Assembly: GCF_002135375.1 (NCBI RefSeq)
Contig: NZ_NEGH01000001.1
Span: forward strand, 124,001 to 188,000
Direction of reading: 5' to 3'
Origin: Acinetobacter sp. ANC 4558
GTDB lineage: Bacteria; Pseudomonadota; Gammaproteobacteria; Pseudomonadales; Moraxellaceae
DNA: 64,000 nt
Every line of letters begins with the position of its first letter. The first letter of the stretch is position 1. This document shows positions 39,871 through 50,400 of the stretch, one piece after another. The notes beneath the pieces were generated by a model, which saw nothing but the letters and a program-made list of their open reading frames with translations, was not told the origin of the DNA and made no database searches. The translations under genes were made by a program, and so were the position numbers.

Positions 39871-41694
39871 CTATTTATTGGTTTTTGGAGCATCAAGAGG
39901 TTTATCTAAAGGTACATTTAATAAGCGCAAAGATTCTTGCATAACTCGTGCAAATACAGGTGCAGAAACCGTACCACCATAATAAGAGCCTTTCGGATTT
40001 TCAACGACAACGACCATCGCAATTCGAGGATCGCTGACAGGTGCAACACCAGCAAATAATGCACGATAATCTGTTTGTGAATAACCTTTCCGATCTGGAC
40101 GCAATTTATGTGCCGTTCCTGTCTTACCCGCGACACGATAACCAGGAATTGTTGCACGTGTCGCTGTACCGCCTGGTAAAGTTGCTGTTTCCATCATTAG
40201 CAAAACTTGATTGGCAATTTTAGGGTCAATAATCTGCTCTCCCTGTGGTTGCTCATCAAGCTTATACAGGCTTAACGGTACTTTTTTTCCGTTATTTGCA
40301 ATCATGGCATATGCATCTGCCAATTGAAGTACCGTTGCATTTAAACCATAGCCATATGCCATCGTTGCAACTTCAGAAACATTCCACTTACTTTTAGGTA
40401 AAATTAGACCTGCACTTTCACCTGGGAATCTCACCGCAGAGCGCTCACCAAAACCAATTCGTTTATAAAAAGTAGGCAATGCTTCATAAGGTAAAGATAA
40501 AGCAATTTTTGCTACACCAACGTTAGAGGATTTTTGAATAATTCCACCTAATGTTAAAGCGCCATAATTATGTGTATCTCTAATCGTATGATTACCAACA
40601 CGCATTGAACCAGGTGCTGTATTGACAACCGTATTCGGCATATATTTACCACTTTCTAATGCCATTGCGACGGTCAACGGTTTCATTGTTGAGCCTGGTT
40701 CAAAAGAATCTACTGCACCGCGGTTACGCATCGCATCTTTATTCGATAAACCATTTTTGTCATTTGGATTATATGATGGCCACGATGCCATTGCTAAAAT
40801 CTCACCCGTTTTGACATCAACGGCAATTGCTGTTGCAGAACGCGCATTGTTGGCAACCCCAGCCGCGGTTAACTCTCGATACATAATATATTGTAAACGT
40901 GAGTCAATACTTAAAGTGATATTTTCACCCGCCTCAACTTCTTTAACGATTTCAGGATCTTTCACCCGATTACCACGTTTATCACGAATGATTTGCTGCT
41001 GACCGTCTTTTCCAGCTAAACGTGTATTCAATTGCATTTCCAAACCTTCAATGCCTGAATCTTCACTATTGGTCAAACCAATAATTTGAGCATTCGGCTG
41101 TGGCTGAGGATAATAGCGTTTATACGTTTTTTCTGCATAAACGCCTTGAAAATTTCGTTTAGCAATTAAGTCGGCCTGTTGTGGTGGCACTTCTTTTTTC
41201 AATACCAAATAACGTGACCGCGGGCGATCATTCATTTTTTTATGTAATTCTGTACGATCCATACCAACAGCATCGGCTAATTCATCCAAATTTAAGTTTT
41301 TATCTGGAAGTTGACGCTTTAATTTTCGATTATTTGGGTCTTTTTTTAATTCAGTCGTAATTTCTTTATGCAGTTGTTTATTTTCAAAATAATCTCTCGG
41401 ATCAATCACAATTTTCATGATAGGCGTACTAATCGCTAATGGAACACCATGTCGATCATAAATTACACCACGCATTGCTTTCACAGTTTCTGTACGCAAA
41501 ATATTAGCATTGAGTTTATTTTGCAAAAAATCATGATTAATAATTTGAACATAAAAAGCTCGACCAACAAGCGCCAGAAAGCAAAATATGACGACTCCCC
41601 ACATGAGGTAATAACGCCACATATCAATACTTACCGTATTACGATCAGAAACTGACTGCTTTTTTCGTATTGGTTTTTTACGAGAATCTGACAT
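39871..41694 (-). CDS. ftsI: FtsI/PBP3, division-specific transpeptidase
   Basis: 607 residues. A cytoplasmic basic tail and membrane helix (about 27-48), pedestal domain, then transpeptidase with STMK (about 334), SSN (about 388) and KTGTA (about 525). Cross-links septal peptidoglycan with FtsW; major beta-lactam target. Between ftsL and murE with short spacers. Confidence 0.97.
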   Translation of the reverse strand: MSDSRKKPIRKKQSVSDRNTVSIDMWRYYLMWGVVIFCFLALVGRAFYVQIINHDFLQNKLNANILRTETVKAMRGVIYDRHGVPLAISTPIMKIVIDPRDYFENKQLHKEITTELKKDPNNRKLKRQLPDKNLNLDELADAVGMDRTELHKKMNDRPRSRYLVLKKEVPPQQADLIAKRNFQGVYAEKTYKRYYPQPQPNAQIIGLTNSEDSGIEGLEMQLNTRLAGKDGQQQIIRDKRGNRVKDPEIVKEVEAGENITLSIDSRLQYIMYRELTAAGVANNARSATAIAVDVKTGEILAMASWPSYNPNDKNGLSNKDAMRNRGAVDSFEPGSTMKPLTVAMALESGKYMPNTVVNTAPGSMRVGNHTIRDTHNYGALTLGGIIQKSSNVGVAKIALSLPYEALPTFYKRIGFGERSAVRFPGESAGLILPKSKWNVSEVATMAYGYGLNATVLQLADAYAMIANNGKKVPLSLYKLDEQPQGEQIIDPKIANQVLLMMETATLPGGTATRATIPGYRVAGKTGTAHKLRPDRKGYSQTDYRALFAGVAPVSDPRIAMVVVVENPKGSYYGGTVSAPVFARVMQESLRLLNVPLDKPLDAPKTNK

Positions 41695-41706
41695 TAACGA
41701 TCAATC

Positions 41707-42042
41707 CTACTTTTTATCTTCTGTTTTCATCGGTAAAGAAATTACAACGGTTTGAGTGGTTGGCGGTGAATACATCCGCAATTGCGTCACTGCACGTGTT
41801 CCAATTTGAGCAGTTGCACCAAATGTCTGCTGCTCAATCAATAAACGTCCCCACTCAGCATTTAAATCATCACGCTCTCTGAAATAACTGCTTAGTTGTC
41901 GATAATCATGACGATATTCAAAAACTTGAAAAACCACCATGACAGCACTGCCTAAAACCAGTATTAATAGCAAAGCATAATAGAGAACTTTAGAATCTTT
42001 TATCGTACTATTCACATTTTTATCAATGAGTTCTGTTGTCAT
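41707..42042 (-). CDS. ftsL: Cell division protein FtsL
   Basis: About 111 residues from the ATG at 42042, eight bases after the rsmH stop; the longer frame to 42090 would overlap rsmH by 38 bases and is less likely. One membrane helix (about 21-43, YYALLLILVLGSAVMVV) followed by a short coiled coil (RQLSSYFRERDDLNAEW). Small bitopic partner of FtsB and FtsQ in the divisome. Called by position and topology. Confidence 0.9.
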   Translation of the reverse strand: MTTELIDKNVNSTIKDSKVLYYALLLILVLGSAVMVVFQVFEYRHDYRQLSSYFRERDDLNAEWGRLLIEQQTFGATAQIGTRAVTQLRMYSPPTTQTVVISLPMKTEDKK

Positions 42043-42052
42043 TTCTTGCCCA

Positions 42053-42967
42053 CTATTTTTCAATTTTTTCAGCAACTCGAAGCCATGCACTACGTGATCT
42101 TGGGTTTGCCTTTACTTCCACATCGCTTGCCCGAATACGCGCTATCTTTTTCAATCTTCTTGTGTCTTCTTGCTTCTGAGGTAATCCCCACCCTGTATCT
42201 TCAGCCAATGTCGATTCTTTTTGGATAAACTGCTTAATCAAGCGATCTTCTAAAGAATGAAAGCTAATGACAGCTAAACGTGCATTGGGTTTAAGAATAT
42301 CAACAGCTTGTGGCAGAAAAATCTCAATATCTTCTAATTCTTTATTAATTGCAATACGAATTCCTTGAAACGTTCGAGTCGCAGCATGTTTATTTTTTTC
42401 CCATTTAGGATGTGCTACTTTTACAATTTCAGCCAATTGACCAGTCGTTTCAATATAACCTGCATGCTTAATTGCCTTAGCAATTCTGCGGCTATATCGC
42501 TCTTCTCCATATTGAAAAATATAATTGGCTAATTTTTCTTCTTCAATGTCCACGAGCCATTGTGCAGCTGTAATGCCTTGTGAATTATCCATTCTCATGT
42601 CTAATGGCCCATCGTGCATAAAACTAAAACCACGTTCTGCTTGATCTAATTGTGGTGAAGACACACCCAAATCAGCCATCACACCATCAACTGAAGCAAT
42701 ACCGCGAAGATTAAGCTCTTTTTGCATTTCCGCAAAACTGGCATGAATAATTTTAAATCTTGAATCCTGTTGTTCGAGTTCAGCCCCAACTGCTAATGCT
42801 TGTGGATCTTTATCAAAAGCATAAACACATGCCTTTTCATCTAACTTCGATAACAATAATCGAGTATGACCACCACGACCAAAGGTACCATCAATATAAA
42901 TTCCTGTATTGCGATCTGCTAACAGGGCATCAACAGTTTCATGAAGTAATACAGAAATATGAGACAT
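42053..42967 (-). CDS. rsmH: 16S rRNA m4C1402 methyltransferase RsmH (MraW)
   Basis: 304 residues. SAM loop DGTFGRGGHT at about 26-35, FDKDPQAL, and the C-terminal VISFHSLEDRLIKQF and ANPRSRSAWLRVAE are family signatures. First gene of the local dcw cluster; no mraZ precedes it, the next upstream gene being an unrelated sulfate-binding protein. Confidence 0.97.
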   Translation of the reverse strand: MSHISVLLHETVDALLADRNTGIYIDGTFGRGGHTRLLLSKLDEKACVYAFDKDPQALAVGAELEQQDSRFKIIHASFAEMQKELNLRGIASVDGVMADLGVSSPQLDQAERGFSFMHDGPLDMRMDNSQGITAAQWLVDIEEEKLANYIFQYGEERYSRRIAKAIKHAGYIETTGQLAEIVKVAHPKWEKNKHAATRTFQGIRIAINKELEDIEIFLPQAVDILKPNARLAVISFHSLEDRLIKQFIQKESTLAEDTGWGLPQKQEDTRRLKKIARIRASDVEVKANPRSRSAWLRVAEKIEK

Positions 42968-43097
42968 AAGTGAAATCGATCTAAAAGCTAAAGTATAACT
43001 GTGTATTATTACCTTGTTTTAATAAAGCTCCAAATGACTTTTTGTTCGTAAATATTAATTTTTATTGAGAAAACCGTTTTCTTTTAATCATTTGTTA

Positions 43098-43123
43098 AAA
43101 AAGCCTCAGATCTGAGGCTTTTT
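43098..43123 (-). terminator. Terminator after the sulfate-binding protein gene
   Basis: Perfect palindrome AAAAAGCCTCA-GATC-TGAGGCTTTTT, 22 bases after the sbp stop on the minus strand. Confidence 0.92.
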
Positions 43124-43144
43124 AATGAACATATTTAATATATT

Positions 43145-44161
43145 TTAGCGTTTTGTACTATAAATTTGATCAAAAATAGCACCATTTGCAAAGTGTGTTT
43201 TCTGTGCATTTGGCCAACCACCAAATACTTCATCAATTGTAAAAGTTTTTAATACTGGAAATTGATTTCTATATTTTGCTAAAACAGCTTCATTACGCGG
43301 GCGATAATAATGCTTTGCCACCATATTTTGTCCTAGTGGTGAATACATATAATTAATATATGCCGTTGCTAACCACTTATTACCATCCTTCTCGACTGTT
43401 TTATCTACAATTGCCACAGAAGGTTCAGTTAAAATTGAGACTGATGGATAAATAATATCAAATTTATCTTTTCCTAATGCTTTTTGAGTTACTAAGGCTT
43501 CATTTTCCCAAGTAAGCAATACATCCCCAATGCCACGTTCTGCAAATGTTGTCATAGATGCTCGTGCAGCAGAATCCATAACTTTAACATTATGATAAAG
43601 TTTACTCACAAACTCTTTTGCTTTCGCATCATTACCACCAGGCTGTTTTAGCTCATATCCCCAAGCAGATAGATACACCCAACGTGGTAATCCGCCTGTT
43701 TTTGGGTTTGGTGTAATGATTTCAACACCTGGTTTAATCAAATCTGGCCAATCTTTAATCTGTTTTGGATTTCCTTTGCGCACCATAAATACAATTGTTG
43801 ATGTATATGGAGCTGAATTATATGGAAATTCTTTCTGCCAATCTGGTTGAATTTGACCTGATTTTACAATTTCTTCAATATCATTGGCTAAAGCTAAAGT
43901 CACCACATCTGCTTTTAAACCATCTACAACAGCGCGGGCTTGTTTACCTGAGCCACCATGGGATTGTTTAAAATTAACCTTTTGACCTGTTTTAGAAGTC
44001 CACCATGTACCAAATGATTTATTAAACTCATCATAAAACTCACGAGTAGCATCATAAGAAACATTTAAAAATTGACGTTCTTCTGCTTGAGCAGTCGCAG
44101 TAAAACCGACACTCGCAGCAAGCAAAAAGCTACTTATAAGTGCTTTAATAGGCATTTTCAT
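43145..44161 (-). CDS. sbp: Sulfate ABC transporter periplasmic binding protein
   Basis: 338 residues. Signal peptide cut after AQA (residue 26). The mature protein starts with the Sbp/CysP pattern LNVSYDATREFYDEFNKSF and has KQSHGGSGKQARAV, VVTLALANDI, and DVLLTWENEA. It captures sulfate for the CysTWA permease, which is not encoded nearby. No good ribosome site at the first ATG; the second ATG (MPIKALIS) is an alternative. Confidence 0.95.
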   Translation of the reverse strand: MKMPIKALISSFLLAASVGFTATAQAEERQFLNVSYDATREFYDEFNKSFGTWWTSKTGQKVNFKQSHGGSGKQARAVVDGLKADVVTLALANDIEEIVKSGQIQPDWQKEFPYNSAPYTSTIVFMVRKGNPKQIKDWPDLIKPGVEIITPNPKTGGLPRWVYLSAWGYELKQPGGNDAKAKEFVSKLYHNVKVMDSAARASMTTFAERGIGDVLLTWENEALVTQKALGKDKFDIIYPSVSILTEPSVAIVDKTVEKDGNKWLATAYINYMYSPLGQNMVAKHYYRPRNEAVLAKYRNQFPVLKTFTIDEVFGGWPNAQKTHFANGAIFDQIYSTKR

Positions 44162-44650
44162 AATTAAATATCGAATTAACTTTAATCACTCCAATATATG
44201 AAATATAGATAAAAAGTGCAATAAAAATACTTTTTTAAGGAAATGTAGAATTCAATACAACATATTGTTTTTAAATGAAAATATATAATTTTTAATATAT
44301 AGTAGATTGTTACATTAAATTAAGCATTCTAAAGAGGCAACTTGATATAAGAAGAGAAAATCATTGCTTATTTTTTAAACCCTAATATCGATATAATCGC
44401 TCATTTTGTCACGCTATCAACCTCATTTAATGTAAATTAAGACGCATTTATAATAAATAAATAAAAATTAATCACACAAGTAAAAAAAAGATATATTATT
44501 GCGTAAAATAATGTTATAGTTTAGTAAATAATGTGATATATATCTTACTTTGGCTAACACTTTGTGTTTGAATGTTAACCATAATATAAAAAACTGTAAC
44601 TAAATTACTTTGTGATAGATAAAAGATCACATCAACTTAGGGGAGCATAA
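44162..44650. other. AT-rich gap between sbp and a small secreted-protein gene
   Basis: 489 bases, divergent promoter region. No coding sequence, RNA gene or strong hairpin that I can support. Runs of A/T dominate; the CysB control expected for sbp cannot be read from the sequence. Confidence 0.5.
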
Positions 44651-44935
44651 ATGAAATTAAAAGCATTATCTGCACTATGTATAATAGTAGCTTCACAAGT
44701 TGGACATACTGCGGGTATTAATCCTGTTAATACAGAAAATATTACGCCTGTAACAAAAAGCTCTTTGTTAGATAGAGCTGCACATGAGAAAAAAATTAAA
44801 AGTAATTTTTCTAATACTCAAAATTCTAAAGTCATTAAATCTTTGAGCCCTGTACCGACACAGAATTTTTTTGCCTATCAGAATCAACAGTTTAGTAAAT
44901 TTATTCAATCCATTTTTATTCAAACTGGATCATAA
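44651..44935 (+). CDS. Small secreted protein of unknown function
   Basis: 94 residues with an excellent ribosome site (AGGGGAGC, seven bases before the ATG). A signal peptide is clear: basic MKLK, hydrophobic core ALSALCIIVASQV, cut probably after GHTA (residue 21). The mature part of about 73 residues is polar, Asn/Ser/Lys-rich, with no Cys and no recognised motif; Phe is frequent near the end (NFFAYQNQQFSKFIQSIF), which may form an amphipathic helix. I do not recognise the family. It stands alone between sbp (divergent) and gltX. Confidence 0.7.
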   Translation: MKLKALSALCIIVASQVGHTAGINPVNTENITPVTKSSLLDRAAHEKKIKSNFSNTQNSKVIKSLSPVPTQNFFAYQNQQFSKFIQSIFIQTGS

Positions 44936-44977
44936 TTCATTTTAAATCATAATCTCTCTGATTTTATAAATGAGTAA

Positions 44978-45031
44978 CGAAAAGCCTCAGCATATTCTAG
45001 TGAATTAAGCAGAATATAATGAGGCTTTTCG
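44978..45031 (+). repeat. Long two-part inverted repeat before gltX
   Basis: Outer arms CGAAAAGCCTCA / TGAGGCTTTTCG (12 bp) and inner arms ATATTCT / AGAATAT (7 bp) with a 12-base loop. The U run is only four, so it is a weak terminator of the small secreted gene or an mRNA structure. A TATAAT box (45033-45038) follows directly and may be the gltX -10. Confidence 0.65.
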
Positions 45032-45071
45032 CTATAATAGATTTAATTTACATTTTGAATAAAACTCAGTT

Positions 45072-46580
45072 ATGACTGTTCGTACTCGTATCGCACCTTC
45101 ACCGACTGGCTTTCCTCATGTAGGAACGGCTTATATCGCATTATTTAATTTATGTTTTGCAAGACAACATGGCGGAGAGTTTATTCTTCGTATTGAAGAC
45201 ACAGATCAAGTGCGCTCAACACCTGAATCTGAAAAAATGATTTTGGATTCGCTACGCTGGCTAGGTCTTAATTGGTCTGAAGGTCCAGATATTGGTGGTC
45301 CACATGCACCCTATCGTCAATCTGAACGTATGGGAATCTATAAACAATATGCTTTAGATTTAGTTGAAAAAGGTCATGCATTTTACTGTTTTGCTTCAAG
45401 CGAAGAACTTGATCAAATGCGTGCAGCACAGCAAGCTCGTGGCGAAACACCTCGTTATGACGGTCGTGGTTTGAATTTATCTCAAGAAGAAGTTAAGCAA
45501 CGTTTGGCCGCAGGTGAACCACACGTCATTCGAATGAAAGTTCCAACTGAAGGATCGTGTAAGTTTAACGATATGCTTCGTGGCGAAGTTGAAATTCCAT
45601 GGGCACAAGTTGATATGCAAATTCTATTAAAAACAGATGGTTTACCTACCTATCATCTAGCGAATGTGGTAGATGACCATTTAATGGAAATCACCCATGT
45701 CATGCGTGGTGAAGAGTGGATTCCATCAGCACCAAAACACCAATTATTGTATCAGTACTTTGGTTGGAAAATGCCTGAAATATGTCATATGCCCTTACTC
45801 CGTAATCCGGATAAATCTAAGCTGTCTAAACGCAAAAACCCAACATCAATTAATTATTATAAAAATATTGGTGTACTTCCTGAAGCATTGCTGAACTATT
45901 TGGGTCGTATGGGGTGGTCAATGCCAGATGAACGTGAAAAATTCACTTTAGCTGAAATGATTGAAAATTTTGATATTCAACGTGTTTCACTTGGTGGACC
46001 AATTTTTGATGTAGATAAGCTGAATTGGTTAAATGGTCAATGGATTAAAGGCTTAACACCTGCTCAGTTATTAGATCGCTTATTAAATTGGAAATCTGAT
46101 CGTCAAACTTTAGAAGATATCGCTGCGGCAATTCAACCACGTATTAATCTTTTATCGGAAGCGGTCAATTGGGCTGGTTTTTACTTCAATCAATTCCCAA
46201 CTCTTAGCAAAGAGCAATTTGAAAGTAAAAAGCTGACTGAAGAACAAGTTCGTCAAAGTTTGCAATTTGCAATTTGGCGCTTAGAGAGTATGTTTACTTG
46301 GAATAATGATACCGTTAGCAAAGTGCTTATGGATCTAGCAACCCAAATGGACATTAAGTTACGTGACTTTATGCCTACATTCTTTATCGCGATTGCTGGC
46401 TCTACAAGTTCAACCCCTGTAATGCAATCGATGGTCACGCTTGGTCCAGACCTAACCTTCGCTCGTTTACGTCATGCACTTGAAATTGTAGGTGGTCCGA
46501 GCAAAAAAGAAGCAAAAACATGGGAAAAACTCAATGAAAGCTTGAAATTGCCGAAAAATGATTCAGTTGATGAAGCTTAA
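45072..46580 (+). CDS. gltX: Glutamyl-tRNA synthetase
   Basis: 502 residues, class I synthetase. The HIGH-type motif is PHVGTA (about 15-20) and the KMSKS-type motif KLSKRK (about 254-259). Charges tRNA-Glu with glutamate in the cytosol. A tRNA-Glu gene lies 93 bases downstream on the same strand but has its own promoter. Confidence 0.97.
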   Translation: MTVRTRIAPSPTGFPHVGTAYIALFNLCFARQHGGEFILRIEDTDQVRSTPESEKMILDSLRWLGLNWSEGPDIGGPHAPYRQSERMGIYKQYALDLVEKGHAFYCFASSEELDQMRAAQQARGETPRYDGRGLNLSQEEVKQRLAAGEPHVIRMKVPTEGSCKFNDMLRGEVEIPWAQVDMQILLKTDGLPTYHLANVVDDHLMEITHVMRGEEWIPSAPKHQLLYQYFGWKMPEICHMPLLRNPDKSKLSKRKNPTSINYYKNIGVLPEALLNYLGRMGWSMPDEREKFTLAEMIENFDIQRVSLGGPIFDVDKLNWLNGQWIKGLTPAQLLDRLLNWKSDRQTLEDIAAAIQPRINLLSEAVNWAGFYFNQFPTLSKEQFESKKLTEEQVRQSLQFAIWRLESMFTWNNDTVSKVLMDLATQMDIKLRDFMPTFFIAIAGSTSSTPVMQSMVTLGPDLTFARLRHALEIVGGPSKKEAKTWEKLNESLKLPKNDSVDEA

Positions 46581-46592
46581 GCTATTTTTTTG

Positions 46593-46621
46593 TTGACGTA
46601 TGAGCGTTATATCCCTAATAT
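46593..46621 (+). promoter_or_regulatory. Promoter of the tRNA-Glu gene
   Basis: TTGACG (46593-46598), 17-base spacer, TAATAT (46616-46621), then a GC-rich discriminator AGCGCCC as in stringently controlled stable-RNA promoters. About 45 bases of leader precede the tRNA. An imperfect inverted repeat overlaps the -10. Confidence 0.75.
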
Positions 46622-46672
46622 AGCGCCCATACAGAGAGACGGTTGAAAAACCTAATCTAGTTGCCTCGATAA

Positions 46673-46748
46673 GTCCCTATCGTCTAGAGGCCTAGGACAT
46701 CGCCCTTTCACGGCGGTAACCGGGGTTCGAATCCCCGTAGGGACGCCA
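46673..46748 (+). tRNA. tRNA-Glu (anticodon TTC)
   Basis: 76 bases folding as a full cloverleaf. The acceptor stem pairs GTCCCTA with TAGGGAC, the anticodon stem is CGCC/GGCG with loop CTTTCAC (anticodon TTC at 46707-46709), and the T arm is CCGGGGTTCGAATCCCCG. The discriminator G and the CCA end are encoded. Single tRNA gene with its own promoter and terminator. Confidence 0.97.
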
Positions 46749-46771
46749 AATTTAAGATAGAAATATCTTGT

Positions 46772-46804
46772 AAAAAACCCAAGTATGATTACTTGGGTTT
46801 TTTA
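46772..46804 (+). terminator. Terminator after tRNA-Glu
   Basis: AAAAAACCCAAGT / ACTTGGGTTTTTT with a six-base loop, 24 bases after the tRNA. Confidence 0.92.
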
Positions 46805-46902
46805 TTGCCTAAAATTCGATAACAAATATATTTTGCTTGAATTTTGGCTTTCTCTTATATTTTTGCTTAAAATAACGCATAAATGAAAACTATGGAGTTG
46901 CA

Positions 46903-47244
46903 ATGCAGTATCGTTGCCCAAAATGTCAAAGCCCTAAAATCATGCCAGTTTCTCAATCAGGTAATGTATCAGCACGTCCTGTTGTTCCTAAAAGCCTAGT
47001 TTTCCTTATACCTGCTGTTTTAATCTTACTTCTTCTTGTTTCTATCAGTATTGCGATGTGGCTTTTTGGCAATGGTGCAGGCTCAATACTACAAATTTCA
47101 ACTGTAGTTGTTTTTATACTTTGTGTTATTGCAGGTTTTATGTTCTATCGTGATTTACCTGATTTTAAAATTTCAATGCAATCATTCATGCAATCACAAA
47201 AAAAATGGAAATGCCGTGAATGTCATCATGAGTGGGAAATATAA
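46903..47244 (+). CDS. Small membrane-hairpin protein with split zinc ribbon, function unknown
   Basis: 113 residues, TGGAG ribosome site. The N-terminus carries CPKC (C5, C8) and the C-terminus CREC (C104, C107) followed by HHEWEI. Between them are two hydrophobic helices (about 31-54 and 62-82) separated by a short glycine-bearing turn. Both ends would lie on the same side, so the four Cys could form a single zinc ribbon across the hairpin. I recognise no named family and no functional neighbour: upstream is a tRNA, downstream the convergent czcA. Confidence 0.8.
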   Translation: MQYRCPKCQSPKIMPVSQSGNVSARPVVPKSLVFLIPAVLILLLLVSISIAMWLFGNGAGSILQISTVVVFILCVIAGFMFYRDLPDFKISMQSFMQSQKKWKCRECHHEWEI

Positions 47245-47254
47245 TTCACCTTTC

Positions 47255-47286
47255 TTCTCACATCAGCCTCAATCCTGATGTGAGAA
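47255..47286. repeat. Perfect 12-bp inverted repeat without U tract
   Basis: TTCTCACATCAG / CTGATGTGAGAA, 8-base loop, 10 bases after the zinc-ribbon gene. Lacks a T run on either strand, so a weak terminator or mRNA 3' structure. Confidence 0.65.
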
Positions 47287-47397
47287 AAACAATAGAATAT
47301 TCATAAAAATAACTCTCAATACTCACCAACAAAGCATTATTTTTTAAACACGCATAAATATTGAATACACGATGAGGAGCTTTTCACCTCCCCCCAT

Positions 47398-47427
47398 CAA
47401 AAAGGTAATCTTTTTCAAGATTACCTT
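47398..47427 (-). terminator. Terminator of the czc operon
   Basis: Eleven-base stem AAGGTAATCTT / AAGATTACCTT with a four-base loop; on the minus strand it is followed by TTT after the stem T pair. About 15 bases after the czcA stop. Confidence 0.8.
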
Positions 47428-47441
47428 CATTTAAACTTAAT

Positions 47442-50400
47442 TTATTGACTATCGTTGTGTTCATTCATCCATCGATAAATAACAGGCAATACAATGAGTG
47501 TTAATAATGTCGAAGAAATAATTCCCCCAATAACCACCGTAGCTAATGGGCGTTGTACTTCTGCACCTGTACCTGTTGCAATAGCCATTGGAATGAAACC
47601 AAATGAAGCCACACATGCCGTCATTAATACTGGACGTAACCGTAGAATGGCTCCATGCCATGTTGCGATATGAATATCAAGAGTTTCTCGTAACTCCTTA
47701 ATAAATGTCAGCATCACCAATCCATTCAGTACAGCAACACCAGACAGTGCAATAAATCCCACGCCTGCCGACATCGAAAGTGGAATATCTCTTAACCACA
47801 ATGCAACCAATCCACCTGAAAGCGCGAAAGGAACACCTGTAAAGACCAACAAGCTTTCTTTAAAGTTATGAAACACAGCCATTAATAAAATAAAAATGGT
47901 TAACAATGCAAGTGGCACTACAATTGTCATGCGCTCTTTTGCTGAGTTTAAGTTTTCAAATTGCCCACCATAGGCTAGCCAATAACCTGCAGGCAAAGGT
48001 TGTTTTGCTAAAGTATTCTGTAACTCTTGTACAAAAGATCCTAAATCACGTCCTTCAACATTGGCGGTAATCACCACACGGCGCTTACCATTCTCGCGAC
48101 TGACTTGATTTAAACCCAATATGCTTTCAACTTTTGCAATATCATCCAATTGAATCAACCCACCATTTGGTAATTGCAAAGGTAATTTCGCCAATTGATG
48201 TGCTGTTCTTTGTTCATCACTTAATCGAATCACAAAATCAAAACGTCGATCACCTTGTAATATTTGCCCCACCTCTTGACCACCTATACTGGTTGCCACT
48301 AAATCTTGGACTTCTTTCACAGATAACCCATATTGTGCTGCTAAATTTTTATCAATATCAACATTTAATAAAGGTAAACCACTGGTTTGTTCTACTTTTA
48401 CAGCTGTTGCACCTGAAATGGATTGGACGTGCTTCGCAATTTTTTCAGCTTCTTGGTTGAGTATCTCCATGTCATCACCAAAAATTTTCACGCCAACATC
48501 ACTTCGAATTCCAGAAATAAGTTCATTAAAACGAAGTTCTATTGGCTGAGAAAATTCGCTATTATTTCCAGGTAATGTTTCCAAAAATATTTGCATCCGC
48601 TGTCGTAATTGATCGATATTTTCTTTTGAGTTCGTCCATTCTTTTTGCGATTTTAATAAAATAATGCCATCAGAAATATTCGGTGGCATAACATCAGTCG
48701 CAATTTCAGCAGTGCCTGTACGAGCGAAAATCGCTTTAATTTCTGGAAACTCTTTTAATAATAATTTCTCTGTGGTTTCTTGCATACGTAATGATTGTTC
48801 TAAACCTGTACTTGGTGAACGCAATTGCTGTACTGCGAAATCGCCCTCACTGAGCTGAGGAGAAAACTCACTTCCAACTTTGGTAGAGATCATTGCTGTT
48901 AGTAGCAAAATACACACAGCTAAAGTCACCACAAAATATTTATAAGTATATGCAGTATTTAAAATAAACTCATACTTTTGCTTTAGCCAATGCATCCACC
49001 GAGTTTCTTTTTCTTGCACCTTTCCAGTGACAAACATGGCAACTGCAGCGGGTACAAAAGTAATCGATAAAATAATTGCGCCAATTAATGCAAAAACTAC
49101 AGTCAATGCCATTGGATGAAATAGCTTTGCTTCCACACCAGATAATGCAAAAATTGGAAAATACACCACTAAAATAATGAGTTGTCCAAAAATGAGTGGT
49201 CGTCTCGCTTGTTGAGCCGCTAAAAATACTTCTTTAAATCGCTCAGCTCTAGACAATAATCGCCCTTTTGCATGTTGTGCTTCGGCTAACCGTCGTATGC
49301 AGTTTTCAACAATAACGACTGCACCATCAACAATAATTCCAAAGTCGAGTGCGCCTAAACTCATTAAATTGGCACTAATATTTTTTTCTGCCATGCCTGT
49401 TAAGGTAAATAGCATTGAAAGTGGAATCACACAGGCTACAATTAATGCCGCACGGAAATTACCAAGAAATAAAAATAAAATGACAATAACTAAAACAGCA
49501 CCTTCGATTAGATTCTTTTGTACCGTATGAATCGCCCGATCGACTAATGCTGTTCGATCATATACTGTTTCTATTTGGATCCCTTTTGGCAATGATTGCT
49601 GAATAAGCTTGATTTTTTCATCAACCGCTTTTGCAACAGTTCGACTATTTTCACCCATTGCCATCATGGCAATACCTAACACAGTTTCAGCGCCATTATA
49701 GGTTGCAGCACCCGTCCTTAAATCGTGCCCAATAGATACCTTTGCAATGTCTCTTACACGAATTGGGTAGCCTTGTTTTGTACTGATACTGATATTCTCA
49801 ATATCACTTATCGTATTTAAAGTTCCTGGAACTCGAACCGTAAATTGCTGTCCATTTTCTTCAATATATCCAGCACCTCTATTGTCATTATTGTCTTGTA
49901 AAATGCGCTGCAATTCAGCCAATGGGATTTGTAATTGCTGTAATCGATTTAAATCAGGTTCAACAATATACGTTTTATTAAAACCGCCAATACTATTAAC
50001 TTCGGCAATACCTTTAACTTGTTGTAGTTGTGGTCGAATAATCCAATCTTGTATTTCACGTAAATCCATTGGCTCATAGGAGCTTCCATCTGCTTTTTTA
50101 GCATTAGGATCAGCCTTGACGACCCATTGATAAATTTCACCCAACCCTGTCGAAACAGGTGACATAGATGGAGAAATATTAACAGGCAATTCAGCACGAG
50201 CTTCTTGCAAACGTTGGTTAATTTGCTGTCTAGCCCAATAAATATCTGTACCATCTTTAAAAACTATCGTGACTTGAGATAATCCATAACGAGATACTGA
50301 GCGTGTTTGCTCTAGGTTCGGAATACCTGCCATTGCCGTTTCAATGGGATAAGTTATTCGTTGCTCTACCTCTAATGCAGTGAAACCATTGGCCTGACTA

